Shown here: one piece after another, positions 24,760 to 37,822 of the stretch | Layout: each line of letters starts with the position of its first letter | How positions within the stretch are numbered: the first letter of the stretch is position 1 | Source of the DNA: Phaseolus vulgaris | Taxonomy: Eukaryota > Streptophyta > Magnoliopsida > Fabales > Fabaceae | DNA: 64,000 nucleotides | Direction of reading: 5' to 3' | Assembly (NCBI RefSeq): GCF_000499845.2 | Contig: NC_023758.2 | Coordinates: 6,805,080 to 6,869,079 of the forward strand | The notes under the pieces: generated by a model | What the model saw: only the letters and a program-made list of their open reading frames with translations | What the model was told of the DNA's origin: nothing | The model's database searches: none | Program-made: the position numbers and the translations under genes

Positions 24760-27700
24760 GTTTTATAACCTAGGAAACTATTAGAAAGTGAATGTTCTGT
24801 ATAATAATAGTTTAAAAGTATCTTAACTATGGAAAACAAGCGTATTACTTAGCTAAATGTTTGCAACTTGTTCTTTTCACTATTGACTGAATAAAAACAC
24901 TTATGATATCTTAGAAATCCAATTTCATGTGTTAAAATTGTATTTTGATATGTTTAATACTTCTTTTACAATCTAAGGTCTATTCATTATTGAAACACTT
25001 ATGATACCTTTGAAAAACCATTTCATGTATTCAAATTGTATTTTGATATGTTTAATACTTCTTTTACAATCTAAGGTCTATTCATTGATTCAAACACTTA
25101 TGATACCTTTGAATAATCATTTCATGTGTTCAAATTGTATTTTGATATGTTTAATACTTCATTTACAATCTAAGGTCTATTCATTGATTGAAACACTTAT
25201 GATATCTTTCAAAAACAATTTCATGTGTTAAAATTGTGTTTTGATATGTTTAATACTTCTTTCATTTACAATCTAAGGTTTTATAACCTAGGAAACTATA
25301 AGAAAGTGAATGTTCTGTATAATAATAGTTTAAAAGTATCTTAACTATGGAAAACAAGCGTATTACTTAGCTAAATGTTTGCAACTTGTTCTTTTCGTTA
25401 TTAACTGAATGAAAACACTTATGATATCTTTGAAAACCAATTTCATGTGTTAAAATTGTGTTTTGATATGTTTAATATTTCTCTTACAATCTTAGTGTAT
25501 GAATTGATTGAAACACTTATGAATATATTCGAAAAACAATTTCATGTGTTAAAATTGTGTTTTGATATGTTTAATACTTCTTTCATTTACAATCTAAGGT
25601 TTTATAACCTAGGAAACTATAAGAAAGTGAATGTTCTGTATAATAATAGTTTAAAAGTATCTTAACTATGGAAAAAAGGCGTATTACTTAGCTAAATGTT
25701 TGCAACTTGTTCTTTACGCTATTAACTGAATAAAAACACTTATGATATCTTTGAAATCCAATTTCATGTCATAAAATTGTATTTTGATATGTTTAATATT
25801 TCTTTTACAATCTAAGGTCTATTCATTGATTGAAACACTTATGATATATTTGAAAAACAATTTCATGTGTTAAAATTGTGTTTTGATTTGTTTAATACTT
25901 CTTTCATTTACAATCTAAGGTTTTATAACCTAGGAAACTATTAGAAAGTGAATGTTCTGTATAATAATAGTTTAAAAGTATCTTAACTATGGAAAGCAAA
26001 CGTATTACTTAGCTAAATGTTTGCAACTTGTTCTTTTCGCTATTAACTGAATAAAAACACTTATGATATCTTTGAAATCCAATTTCATGTGTTAAAATTG
26101 TATTTTGATATGTTTAATACTTCTCTTACAATCTAAGGTCTATTCATTGATTGAAACACTTATGATATCTTTGAAAAACAATTTCATGTGTTAAAATTGT
26201 GTTTTGATATGTTTAATACTTCTTTCATTTACAATATAAGGTTTTATAACCTAGGAAACTATTAGAAAGTGAATGTTCTGTATAATAATAGTTTAAAAGT
26301 ATCTTAACTATGGAAAACAAGCGTATTACTTAGCTAAATGTTTGCAACTTGTTCTTTTCGCTATTAACTGAATAAAAACACTTATGATATCTTTGAAAAC
26401 CAATTTCATGTGTTAAAATTGTATTTTGATATGTTTAATACTTCTCTTACAATCTAAGGTCTATTCATTGATTGAAACACTTATGATATCTTTGAAAAAC
26501 AATTTCATGTGTTAAAATTGTGTTTTGAGATGTTTAATACTTCTTTCATTTACAATCTAAGGTTTTATAACCTAGGAAACTATAAGAAAGTGAATGTTCT
26601 GTATAATAATAGTTTACAAGTATCTTAACTATGGAAAAAAGGCGTATTACTTAGCTAAATGTTTGCAACTTGTTCTTTACGCTATTAACTGAATAAAAAC
26701 ACTTATGATATCTTTGAAATCCAATTTCATGTCATAAAATTGTATTTTGATATGTTTAATATTTCTTTTACAATCTAAGGTCTATTCATTGATTGAAACA
26801 CTTATGATATCTTTGAAAAACAATTTCATGTGTTAAAATTGTGTTTTGATTTGTTTAATACTTCTTTCATTTACAATATAAGGTTTTATAACCTAGGAAA
26901 CTATTAGAAAGTGAATGTTCTGTATAATAATAGTTTAAAAGTATCTTAACTATGGAAAACAAGCGTATTACTTAGCTAAATGTTTGCAACTTGTTCTTTT
27001 CACTATTGACTGAATAAAAACACTTATGATATCTTAGAAATCCAATTTCATGTGTTAAAATTGTATTTTGATATGTTTAATACTTCTTTTACAATCTAAG
27101 GTCTATTCATTATTGAAACACTTATGATACCTTTGAAAAACCATTTCATGTATTCAAATTGTATTTTGATATGTTTAATACATCTTTTACAATCTAAGGT
27201 CTATTCATTGATTCAAACACTTATGATACCTTTGAATAATCATTTCATGTGTTCAAATTGTATTTTGATATGTTTAATACTTCATTTACAATCTAAGGTC
27301 TATTCATTGATTGAAACACTTATGATATCTTTCAAAAACAATTTCATGTGTTAAAATTGTGTTTTGATATGTTTAATACTTCTTTCATTTACAATCTAAG
27401 GTTTTATAACCTAGGAAACTATAAGAAAGTGAATGTTCTGTATAATAATAGTTTAAAAGTATCTTAACTATGGAAAACAAGCGTATTACTTAGCTAAATG
27501 TTTGCAACTTGTTCTTTTCGTTATTAACTGAATGAAAACACTTATGATATCTTTGAAAACCAATTTCATGTGTTAAAATTGTGTTTTGATATGTTTAATA
27601 TTTCTCTTACAATCTAAGGTCTGAATTGATTGAAACACTTATGAATATATTCGAAAAACAATTTCATGTGTTAAAATTGTGTTTTGATATGTTTAATACT

Positions 27701-29004
27701 TCTTTCATTTACAATCTAAGGTTTTATAACCTAGGAAACTATAAGAAAGTGAATGTTCTGTATAATAATAGTTTAAAAGTATCTTAACTATGGAAAAAAG
27801 GCGTATTACTTAGCTAAATGTTTGCAACTTGTTCTTTACGCTATTAACTGAATAAAAACACTTATGATATCTTTGAAATCCAATTTCATGTCATAAAATT
27901 GTATTTTGATATGTTTAATATTTCTTTTACAATCTAAGGTCTATTCATTGATTGAAACACTTATGATATATTTGAAAAACAATTTCATGTGTTAAAATTG
28001 TGTTTTGATTTGTTTAATACTTCTTTCATTTACAATCTAAGGTTTTATAACCTAGGAAACTATTAGAAAGTGAATGTTCTGTATAATAATAGTTTAAAAG
28101 TATCTTAACTATGGAAAGCAAACGTATTACTTAGCTAAATGTTTGCAACTTGTTCTTTTCGCTATTAACTGAATAAAAACACTTATGATATCTTTGAAAT
28201 CCAATTTCATGTGTTAAAATTGTATTTTGATATGTTTAATACTTCTCTTACAATCTAAGGTCTATTCATTGATTGAAACACTTATGATATCTTTGAAAAA
28301 CAATTTCATGTGTTAAAATTGTGTTTTGATATGTTTAATACTTCTTTCATTTACAATATAAGGTTTTATAACCTAGGAAACTATTAGAAAGTGAATGTTC
28401 TGTATAATAATAGTTTAAAAGTATCTTAACTATGGAAAACAAGCGTATTACTTAGCTAAATGTTTGCAACTTGTTCTTTTCGCTATTAACTGAATAAAAA
28501 CACTTATGATATCTTTGAAAACCAATTTCATGTGTTAAAATTGTATTTTGATATGTTTAATACTTCTCTTACAATCTAAGGTCTATTCATTGATTGAAAC
28601 ACTTATGATATCTTTGAAAAACAATTTCATGTGTTAAAATTGTGTTTTGAGATGTTTAATACTTCTTTCATTTACAATCTAAGGTTTTATAACCTAGGAA
28701 ACTATAAGAAAGTGAATGTTCTGTATAATAATAGTTTACAAGTATCTTAACTATGGAAAAAAGGCGTATTACTTAGCTAAATGTTTGCAACTTGTTCTTT
28801 ACGCTATTAACTGAATAAAAACACTTATGATATCTTTGAAATCCAATTTCATGTCATAAAATTGTATTTTGATATGTTTAATATTTCTTTTACAATCTAA
28901 GGTCTATTCATTGATTGAAACACTTATGATATCTTTGAAAAACAATTTCATGTGTTAAAATTGTGTTTTGATTTGTTTAATACTTCTTTCATTTACAATA
29001 TAAG
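24760..29004 (+). repeat. 2123-bp six-unit repeat, two copies
   Basis: Copies begin at 24760 and 26883. Each starts with a 518-bp unit C-A-E-E'-B that lacks one base (TTCATTATTG) and has CATGTATTC in E. The A'/B hybrid, CATGTCAT, TTCTCTTAC, GTTTACAAG and AAAAAAGG units follow. The second copy has CATCTTTTAC in E and a 320-bp hybrid unit (TAAGGTCTGAATTG), so they are close but not identical. Confidence 0.85.
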
Positions 29005-32000
29005 GTTTTATAACCTAGGAAACTATTAGAAAGTGAATGTTCTGTATAATAATAGTTTAAAAGTATCTTAACTATGGAAAACAAGCGTATTACTTAGCTA
29101 AATGTTTGCAACTTGTTCTTTTCGCTATTAACTGAATAAAAACACTTATGATATCTTTGAAATCCAATTTCATGTGTTAAAATTGTATTTTGATATGTTT
29201 AATACTTCTTTTACAATCTAAGGTCTATTCATTGATTGAAACACTTATGATATCTTTGAAAAACAATTTCATGTGTTAAAATTGTGTTTTGATATGTTTA
29301 ATACTTCTTTCATTTACAATCTAAGGTTTTATAACCTAGGAAACTATAAGAAAGTGAATGTTCTGTATAATAATAGTTTAAAAGTATCTTAACTATGGAA
29401 AACAAGCGTATTACTTAGCTAAATGTTTGCAACTTGTTCTTTTCGCTATTGACTGAATAAAAACACTTATGATATCTTTGAAATCCAATTTCATGTGTTA
29501 AAATTGTATTTTGATATGTTTAATACTTCTTTTACAATCTAAGGTCTATTCATTGATTGAAACACTTATGATATCTTTCAAAAACAATTTCATTTGTTAA
29601 AATTGTGTTTTGAGATGTTTAATACTTCTTTCATTTACAATCTAAGGTTTTATAACCTAGGAAACTATAAGAAAGTGAATGTTCTGTATAATAATAGTTT
29701 AAAAGTATCTTAACTATGGAAAACAAGCGTATTACTTAGCTAAATGTTTGCAACTTGTTCTTTACGCTATTAACTGAATAAAAACACTTATGATATCGTT
29801 GAAATCCAATTTCATGTGTTAAAATTGTATTTTGATATGTTTAATACTTCTTTTACAATCTAAGGTCTATTCATTGATTGAAACACTTATGATATCTTTG
29901 AAAAACAATTTCATGTGTTAAAATTGTGTTTTGAGATGTTTAATACTTCTTTCATTTACAATCTAAGGTTTTATAACCTAGGAAACTATAAGAAAGTGAA
30001 TGTTCTGTATAATAATAGTTTAAAAGTATCTTAACTATGGAAAGCAAGCGTATTACTTAGCTAAATGTTTGCAACTTGTTCTTTTCGCTATTAACTGAAT
30101 AAAAACATTTATGATATCTTTGAAATCCAATTTCATGTGTTAAAATTGTATTTTGATATGTTTAATACTTCTCTTACAATCTAAGGTCTATTCATTGATT
30201 GAAACACTTATGATATCTTTGAAAAACAATTTCATGTGTTAAAATTGTGTTTTGATATGTTTAATACTTCTTTCATTTACAATCTAAGGTTTTATAACCT
30301 AGGAAACTATTAGAAAGTGAATGTTCTGTATAATAATAGTTTAAAAGTATCTTAACTATGGAAAACAAGCGTATTACTTAGCTAAATGTTTGCAACTTGT
30401 TCTTTTCGCTATTAACTGAATAAAAACACTTATGATATCTTTGAAATCCAATTTCATGTGTTAAAATTGTATTTTGATATGTTTAATACTTCTCTTACAA
30501 TCTAAGGTCTATTCATTGATTGAAACACTTATGATATCTTGGAAAACAATTTCATGTGTTAAAATTGTGTTTTGAGATGTTTAATACTTCTTTCATTTAC
30601 AATCTAAGGTTTTATAACCTAGGAAACTATAAGAAAGTGAATGTTCTGTATAATAATAGTTTAAAAGTATCTTAACTATGGAAAAAAGGCGTATTACTTA
30701 GCTAAATGTTTGCAACTTGTTCTTTACGCTATTAACTGAATAAAAACACTTATGATATCTTTGAAATCCAATTTCATGTCATAAAATTGTATTTTGATAT
30801 GTTTAATATTTCTTTTACAATCTAAGGTCTATTCATTGATTGAAACACTTATGATATCTTTGAAAAACAATTTCATGTGTTAAAATTGTGTTTTGATTTG
30901 TTTAATACTTCTTTCATTTACAATATAAGGTTTTATAACCTAGGAAACTATTAGAAAGTGAATGTTCTGTATAATAATAGTTTAAAAGTATCTTAACTAT
31001 GGAAAACAAGCGTATTACTTAGCTAAATGTTTGCAACTTGTTCTTTTCGCTATTAACTGAATAAAAACACTTATGATATCTTTGAAATCCAATTTCATGT
31101 GTTAAAATTGTATTTTGATATGTTTAATACTTCTTTTACAATCTAAGGTCTATTCATTGATTGAAACACTTATGATATCTTTGAAAAAAAATTTCATGTG
31201 TTAAAATTGTGTTTTGATATGTTTAATACTTCTTTCATTTACAATCTAAGGTTTTATAACCTAGGAAACTATAAGAAAGTGAATGTTCTGTATAATAATA
31301 GTTTAAAAGTATCTTAACTATGGAAAAAAAGCGTATTACTTTAGATAAATGTTTGGAACTTGTTTTTTCGCTATTAACTGAATGAAAACACTTATGATAT
31401 CTTTGAAAACCAATTTCATGTGTTAAAATTGTGTTTTGATATGTTTAATATTTCTTTTACAATCTTAGTGTATGAATTGATTGAAACAGTTATGAATATA
31501 TTTGAAAAACAATTTCACGTGTTAAAATTGGGTTTTCATATATTTTTTACAATCTAAGGTCTATTAATTGATTCAAACACTTATGATACCTTTGAAAAAC
31601 CATTTCATGTGTTCAAATTGTATTTTGATATGTTTAATACTTCTTTTACAATCTAAGGTCTATTCATTGATTGAAACACTTATGATATCTTTGAAAAACA
31701 ATTTCATGTGTTAAAATTGTGTTTTGATATGTTTAATACTTCTTTCATTTACAATCTAAGGTTTTATAACCTAGGAAACTATAAGAAAGTGAATGTTCTG
31801 TATAATAATAGTTTAAAAGTATCTTAACTATGGAAAACAAGCGTATTACTTAGCTAAATGTTTGCAACTTGTTCTTTACGCTATTAACTGAATAAAAACA
31901 CTTATGATATCGTTGAAATCCAATTTCATGTGTTAAAATTGTATTTTGATATGTTTAATACTTCTTTTACAATCTAAGGTCTATTCATTGATTGAAACAT

Positions 32001-32723
32001 TTATGATATCTTTGAAAAACAATTTCATGTGTTAAAATTGTGTTTTGATATGTTTAATACTTCTTTCATTTACAATCTAAGGTTTTATAACCTAGGAAAC
32101 TATAAGAAAGTGAATGTTCTGTAGAATAATAGTTTAAAAGTATCTTAACTATGGAAAACAAGCGTATTACTTAGCTAAATGTTTGCAACTTGTTCTTTTC
32201 GCTATTAACTGAATAAAAACACTTATGATATCTTTGAAATCCAATTTCATGTGTTAAAATTGTATTTTGATATGTTTAATACTTCTTTTACAATCTAAGG
32301 TCTATTCATTGATTGAAACACTTATGATATCTTTGAAAAACAATTTCATGTGTTAAAATTGTGTTTTGATATGTTTAATACTTCTTTCATTTACAATCTA
32401 AGGTTTTATAACCTAGGAAACTATTAGAAAGTGAATGTTCTGTATAATAATAGTTTAAAAGTATCTTAACTATGGAAAACAAGCGTATTACTTAGCTAAA
32501 TGTTTGCAACTTGTTCTTTTCGCTATTAACTGAATAAAAACACTTATGATATCTTTGAAATCCAATTTCATGTGTTAAAATTGTATTTTGATATGTTTAA
32601 TACTTCTTTTACAATCTAAGGTCTATTCATTGATTGAAACACTTATGATATCTTTGAAAAACAATTTCATGTGTTAAAATTGTGTTTTGATATGTTTAAT
32701 ACTTCTTTCATTTACAATCTAAG
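29005..32723 (+). repeat. 321-bp units of the recurring cassette
   Basis: The same unit types recur as at 19-21 kb and in the same order: CTATTGACTG with TTTCAAAAAC near 29.4-29.6 kb, CGTTG near 29.8 kb, GGAAAGC near 30.0 kb, and AAAAAAGG with CATGTCAT near 30.7 kb. A 510-bp unit follows at 31251-31760 with compensating changes, an extra T in ATTACTTTAG and a lost base in GTTTTTTCG. One unit is 320 bp (CTTGGAAAAC near 30.54 kb). Confidence 0.8.
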
Positions 32724-33147
32724 GTTTTATAACCTAGGAAACTATAAGAAAGTGAATGTTCTGTATAATAATAGTTTAAAAGTATCTTAACTATGGAAAA
32801 CAAGCGTATTACTTAGCTAAATGTTTGCAACTTGTTCTTTTCGCTATTAACTGAATGAAAACACTTATGATATCTTTGAAAACCAATTTCATGTGTTAAA
32901 ATTGTGTTTTGATATGTTTAATATTTCTTTTACAATCTAAGGTCTATTCATTGATTGAAACACTTATGATATCTTTGAAAAACAATTTCATGTGTTAAAA
33001 TTGTGTTTTGATATGTTTAATACTTCTTTCATTTACAATCTAAGGTCTATTCATTGATTGAAACACTTATGATATCTTTGAAAAACAATTTCATGTGTTA
33101 AAATTGTGTTTTGATATGTTTAATACTTCTTTCATTTACAATCTAAG
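32724..33147 (+). repeat. 424-bp unit C-A-B-B
   Basis: Core spacing 32733 to 33157 is 424, equal to 321 plus 103. A B module with the CTTTCATTTAC tail (near 33,030) is followed by CTATTCATTGATTG and a second B, where C would normally start. This is the only place in the window where B is not followed by C, and it fits a slipped exchange between B copies. Confidence 0.88.
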
Positions 33148-34489
33148 GTTTTATAACCTAGGAAACTATAAGAAAGTGAATGTTCTGTATAATAATAGTT
33201 TAAAAGTATCTTAACTATGGAAAACAAGCGTATTACTTTAGATAAATGTTTGCAACTTGTTCTTTTCGCTATTAACTGAATGAAAACACTTATCATATCT
33301 TTGAAAACCAATTTCATGTGTTAAAATTGTGTTTTGATATGTTTAATATTTCTTTTACAATCTTAGTGTATGAATTGATTGAAACAGTTATGAATATATT
33401 TGAAAAACAATTTCACGTGTTAAAATTGGGTTTTCATATATTTTTTACAATCTAAGGTCTATTAATTCATTCAAACACTTATGATACCTTTGAAAAACCA
33501 TTTCATGTGTTCAAATTGTATTTTGATATGTTTAATACTTCTTTTACAATCTAAGGTCTATTCATTGATTGAAACACTTATGATATCTTTGAAAAAAAAT
33601 TTCATGTATTAAAATTGTGTTTTGAGATGTTTAATACTTCTTTCATTTACAATCTAAGGTTTTATAACCTAGGAAACTATAAGAAAGTGAATGTTCTGTA
33701 TAATAATAGTTTAAAAGTATCTTAACTATGGAAAACAAGCGTATTACTTTGCTAAATGTTTGCAACTTGTTCTTTACGCTATTAACTGAATAAAAACACT
33801 TATGATATCGTTGAAATCCAATTTCATGTGTTAAAATTGTATTTTGATATGTTTAATACTTCTTTTACAATCTAAGGTCTATTCATTGATTGAAACACTT
33901 ATGATATCTTTGAAAAACAATTTCATGTGTTAAAATTGTGTTTTGATATGTTTAATACTTCTTTCATTTACAATCTAAGGTTTTATAACCTAGGAAACTA
34001 TAAGAAAGTGAATGTTCTGTATAATAATAGTTTAAAAGTATCTTAACTATGGAGAACAAGCGTATTACTTAGCTAAATGTTTGCAACTTGTTCTTTTCGC
34101 TATTAACTGAATGAAAACACTTATGATATCTTTGAAAACCAATTTCATGTGTTAAAATTGTGTTTTGATATGTTTAATATTTCTTTTACAATCTTAGTGT
34201 ATGAATTGATTGAAACACTCATGAATATATTCGAAAAACAATTTCACGTGTTAAAATTGTGTTTTCATATATTTTTTACAATCTAAGGTCTATTACTTGA
34301 TTGAAACACTTATGATACCTTTGAAAAACCATTTCATGTGTTCAAATTGTATTTTGATATGTTTAATACTTCTTTTACAATCTAAGGTCTATTCATTGAT
34401 TGAAACACTTATGATATCTTTCAAAAACAATTTCATGTGTTAAAATTGTGTTTTGAGATGTTTAATACTTCTTTCATTTACAATCTAAG
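33148..34489 (+). repeat. Two extended units flanking one 321-bp unit
   Basis: Units of 511, 321 and 510 bp. The first has the extra-T ATTACTTTAG mark and a D with GAATATATTTG and AAATTGGG, like the copies at 21.0 and 31.5 kb. The second has ACTCATGAATATATTCG and CTATTACTTG, the D/E type used throughout the rest of the window. This is where the older and newer extended-unit types meet. Confidence 0.82.
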
Positions 34490-37378
34490 GTTTTATAACC
34501 TAGGAAACTATAAGAAAGTGAATGTTCTGTATAATAATAGTTTAAAAGTGTCTTAACTATGGAAAACAAGCGTATTACTTAGTTAAATGTTTGCAACTTG
34601 TTCTTTACGCTATTAACTGAATAAAAACACTTATGATATCGTTGAAATCCAATTTCATGTGTTAAAATTGTATTTTGATATGTTTAATACTTCTTTTGCA
34701 ATCTAAGGTCTATTCATTGATTGAAACACTTATGATATCTTTGAAAAACAATTTCATGTGTTAAAATTGTGTTTTGATATGTTTAATACTTCTTTCATTT
34801 ACAATCTAAGGTTTTATAACCTAGGAAACTATAACAAAGTGAATGTTCTGTATAATAATAGTTTAAAAGTATCTTAACTATGGAAAACAAGCGTATTACT
34901 TTGCTAAATGTTTGCAACTTGTTCTTTACGCTATTAACTGAATAAAAACACTTATGATATCTTTGAAATCCAATTTCATGTGTTAAAATTGTATTTTGAT
35001 ATGTTTAATACTTCTTTTACAATCTAAGGTCTATTCATTGATTGAAACACTTATGATATCTTTGAAAAACAATTTCATGTGTTAAAATTGTGTTTTGATA
35101 TGTTTAATACTTCTTTCATTTACAATCTAAGGTTTTATAACCTAGGAAACTATAAGAAAGTGAATGTTCTGTAGAATAATAGTTTAAAAGTATCTTAACT
35201 ATGGAAAACAAGCGTATTACTTAGCTAAATGTTTGCAACTTGTTCTTTACGCTATTGACTGAATAAAAACACTTATGATATCTTTGAAATCCAATTTCAT
35301 GTGTTAAAATTGTATTTTGATATGTTTAATACTTCTTTTACAATCTAAGGTCTATTCATTGATTGAAACACTTATGATATCTTTGAAAAACAATTTCATG
35401 TGTTAAAATTGTGTTTTGATATGTTTAATACTTCTTTCATTTACAATCTAAGGTTTTATAACCTAGGAAACTATAAGAAAGTGAATGTTCTGTATAATAA
35501 TAGTTTAAAAGTGTCTTAACTATGGAAAACAAGCGTATTACTTAGTTAAATGTTTGCAACTTGTTCTTTACGCTATTAACTGAATAAAAACACTTATGAT
35601 ATCGTTGAAATCTAATTTCATGTGTTAAAATTGTATTTTGATATGTTTAATACTTCTTTTGCAATCTAAGGTCTATTCATTGATTGAAACACTTATGATA
35701 TCTTTGAAAAACAATTTCATGTGTTAAAATTGTGTTTTGATATGTTTAATACTTCTTTCATTTACAATCTAAGGTTTTATAACCTAGGAAACTATAAGAA
35801 AGTGAATGTTCTGTATAATAATAGTTTAAAAGTATCTTAACTATGGAAAACAAGCGTATTACTTAGCTAAATGTTTGCAACTTGTTCTTTACGCTATTAA
35901 CTGAATAAAAACACTTATGATATCTTTGAAATCCAATTTCATGTGTTAAAATTGTATTTTGATATGTTTAATACTTCTTTTACAATCTAAGGTCTATTCA
36001 TTGATTGAAACACTTATGATATCTTTGAAAAACAATTTCATGTGTTAAAATTGTGTTTTGATATGTTTAATACTTCTTTCATTTACAATCTAAGGTTTTA
36101 TAACCTAGGAAACTATAAGAAAGTGAATGTTCTGTATAATAATAGTTTAAAAGTATCTTAACTATGGAAAAAAGGCGTATTACTTAGCTAAATGTTTGCA
36201 ACTTGTTCTTTACGCTATTAACTGAATAAAAACACTTATGATATCTTTGAAATCCAATTTCATGTCATAAAATTGTATTTTGATATGTTTAATATTTCTT
36301 TTACAATCTAAGGTCTATTCATTGATTGAAACACTTATGATATCTTTGAAAAACAATTTCATGTGTTAAAATTGTGTTTTGATATGTTTAATACTTCTTT
36401 CATTTACAATCTAAGGTTTTATAACCTAGGAAACTATAAGAAAGTGAATGTTCTGTATAATAATAGTTTAAAAGTGTCTTAACTATGGAAAACAAGCGTA
36501 TTACTTAGTTAAATGTTTGCAACTTGTTCTTTACGCTATTAACTGAATAAAAACACTTATGATATCGTTGAAATCCAATTTCATGTGTTAAAATTGTATT
36601 TTGATATGTTTAATACTTCTTTTGCAATCTAAGGTCTATTCATTGATTGAAACACTTATGATATCTTTGAAAAACAATTTCATGTGTTAAAATTGTGTTT
36701 TGATATGTTTAATACTTCTTTCATTTACAATCTAAGGTTTTATAACCTAGGAAACTATAACAAAGTGAATGTTCTGTATAATAATAGTTTAAAAGTATCT
36801 TAACTATGGAAAACAAGCGTATTACTTAGCTAAATGTTTGCAACTTGTTCTTTACGCTATTAACTGAATAAAAACACTTATGATATCTTTGAAATCCAAT
36901 TTCATGTGTTAAAATTGTATTTTGATATGTTTAATACTTCTTTTACAATCTAAGGTCTATTCATTGATTGAAACACTTATGATATCTTTGAAAAACAATT
37001 TCATGTGTTAAAATTGTGTTTTGATATGTTTAATACTTCTTTCATTTACAATCTAAGGTTTTATAACCTAGGAAACTATAAGAAAGTGAATGTTCTGTAT
37101 AATAATAGTTTAAAAGTATCTTAACTATGGAAAAAAGGCGTATTACTTAGCTAAATGTTTGCAACTTGTTCTTTACGCTATTAACTGAATAAAAACACTT
37201 ATGATATCTTTGAAATCCAATTTCATGTCATAAAATTGTATTTTGATATGTTTAATATTTCTTTTACAATCTAAGGTCTATTCATTGATTGAAACACTTA
37301 TGATATCTTTGAAAAACAATTTCATGTGTTAAAATTGTGTTTTGATTTGTTTAATACTTCTTTCATTTACAATATAAG
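34490..37378 (+). repeat. 963-bp trimer higher-order repeat, three copies
   Basis: Nine 321-bp units form three trimers (starts 34490, 35453, 36416). The first unit of each is marked by AAAAGTGTCTTAAC (34548, 35511 and 36474, exactly 963 apart), TTAGTTAAATG, GATATCGTTG and TTTTGCAATC. In copies 2 and 3 the third unit carries AAAAAAGGCG and CATGTCATAAAA; copy 1 has a GTAGAATAATAG unit with CTATTGACTG there, so one position was exchanged. Confidence 0.87.
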
Positions 37379-37822
37379 GTTTTATAACCTAGGAAACTAT
37401 AAGAAAGTGAATGTTCTGTAGAATAATAGTTTAAAAGTATCTTAACTATGGAAAACAAGCGTATTACTTAGCTAAATGTTTGCAACTTGTTCTTTACGCT
37501 ATTAACTGAATAAAAACACTTATGATATCTTTGAAATCCAATTTCATGTGTTAAAATTGTGTTTTGATATGTTTAATACTTCTTTCATTTACAATCTAAG
37601 GTTTTATAACCTAGGAAACTATAAGAAAGTGAATGTTCTGTATAATAATAGTTTAAAAGTATCTTAACTATGGAAAACAAGCGTATTACTTAGGTAAATG
37701 TTTGCAACTTGTTCTTTACGCTATTAACTGAATAAAAACACTTATGATATCTTTGAAATCCAATTTCATGTGTTAAAATTGTGTTTTGATATGTTTAATA
37801 CTTCTTTCATTTACAATCTAAG
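37379..37822 (+). repeat. Two tandem 222-bp contracted units
   Basis: Core spacings 37388-37610-37832 are 222 each. Each has module C followed by a single subunit with an A-type front (GAAATCC) and a B-type end (GTGTTTTG and CTTTCATTTAC). That fits an exchange between A and B inside their shared middle. These are the first 222-bp units in the window; from here to the end they are common. Confidence 0.88.
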
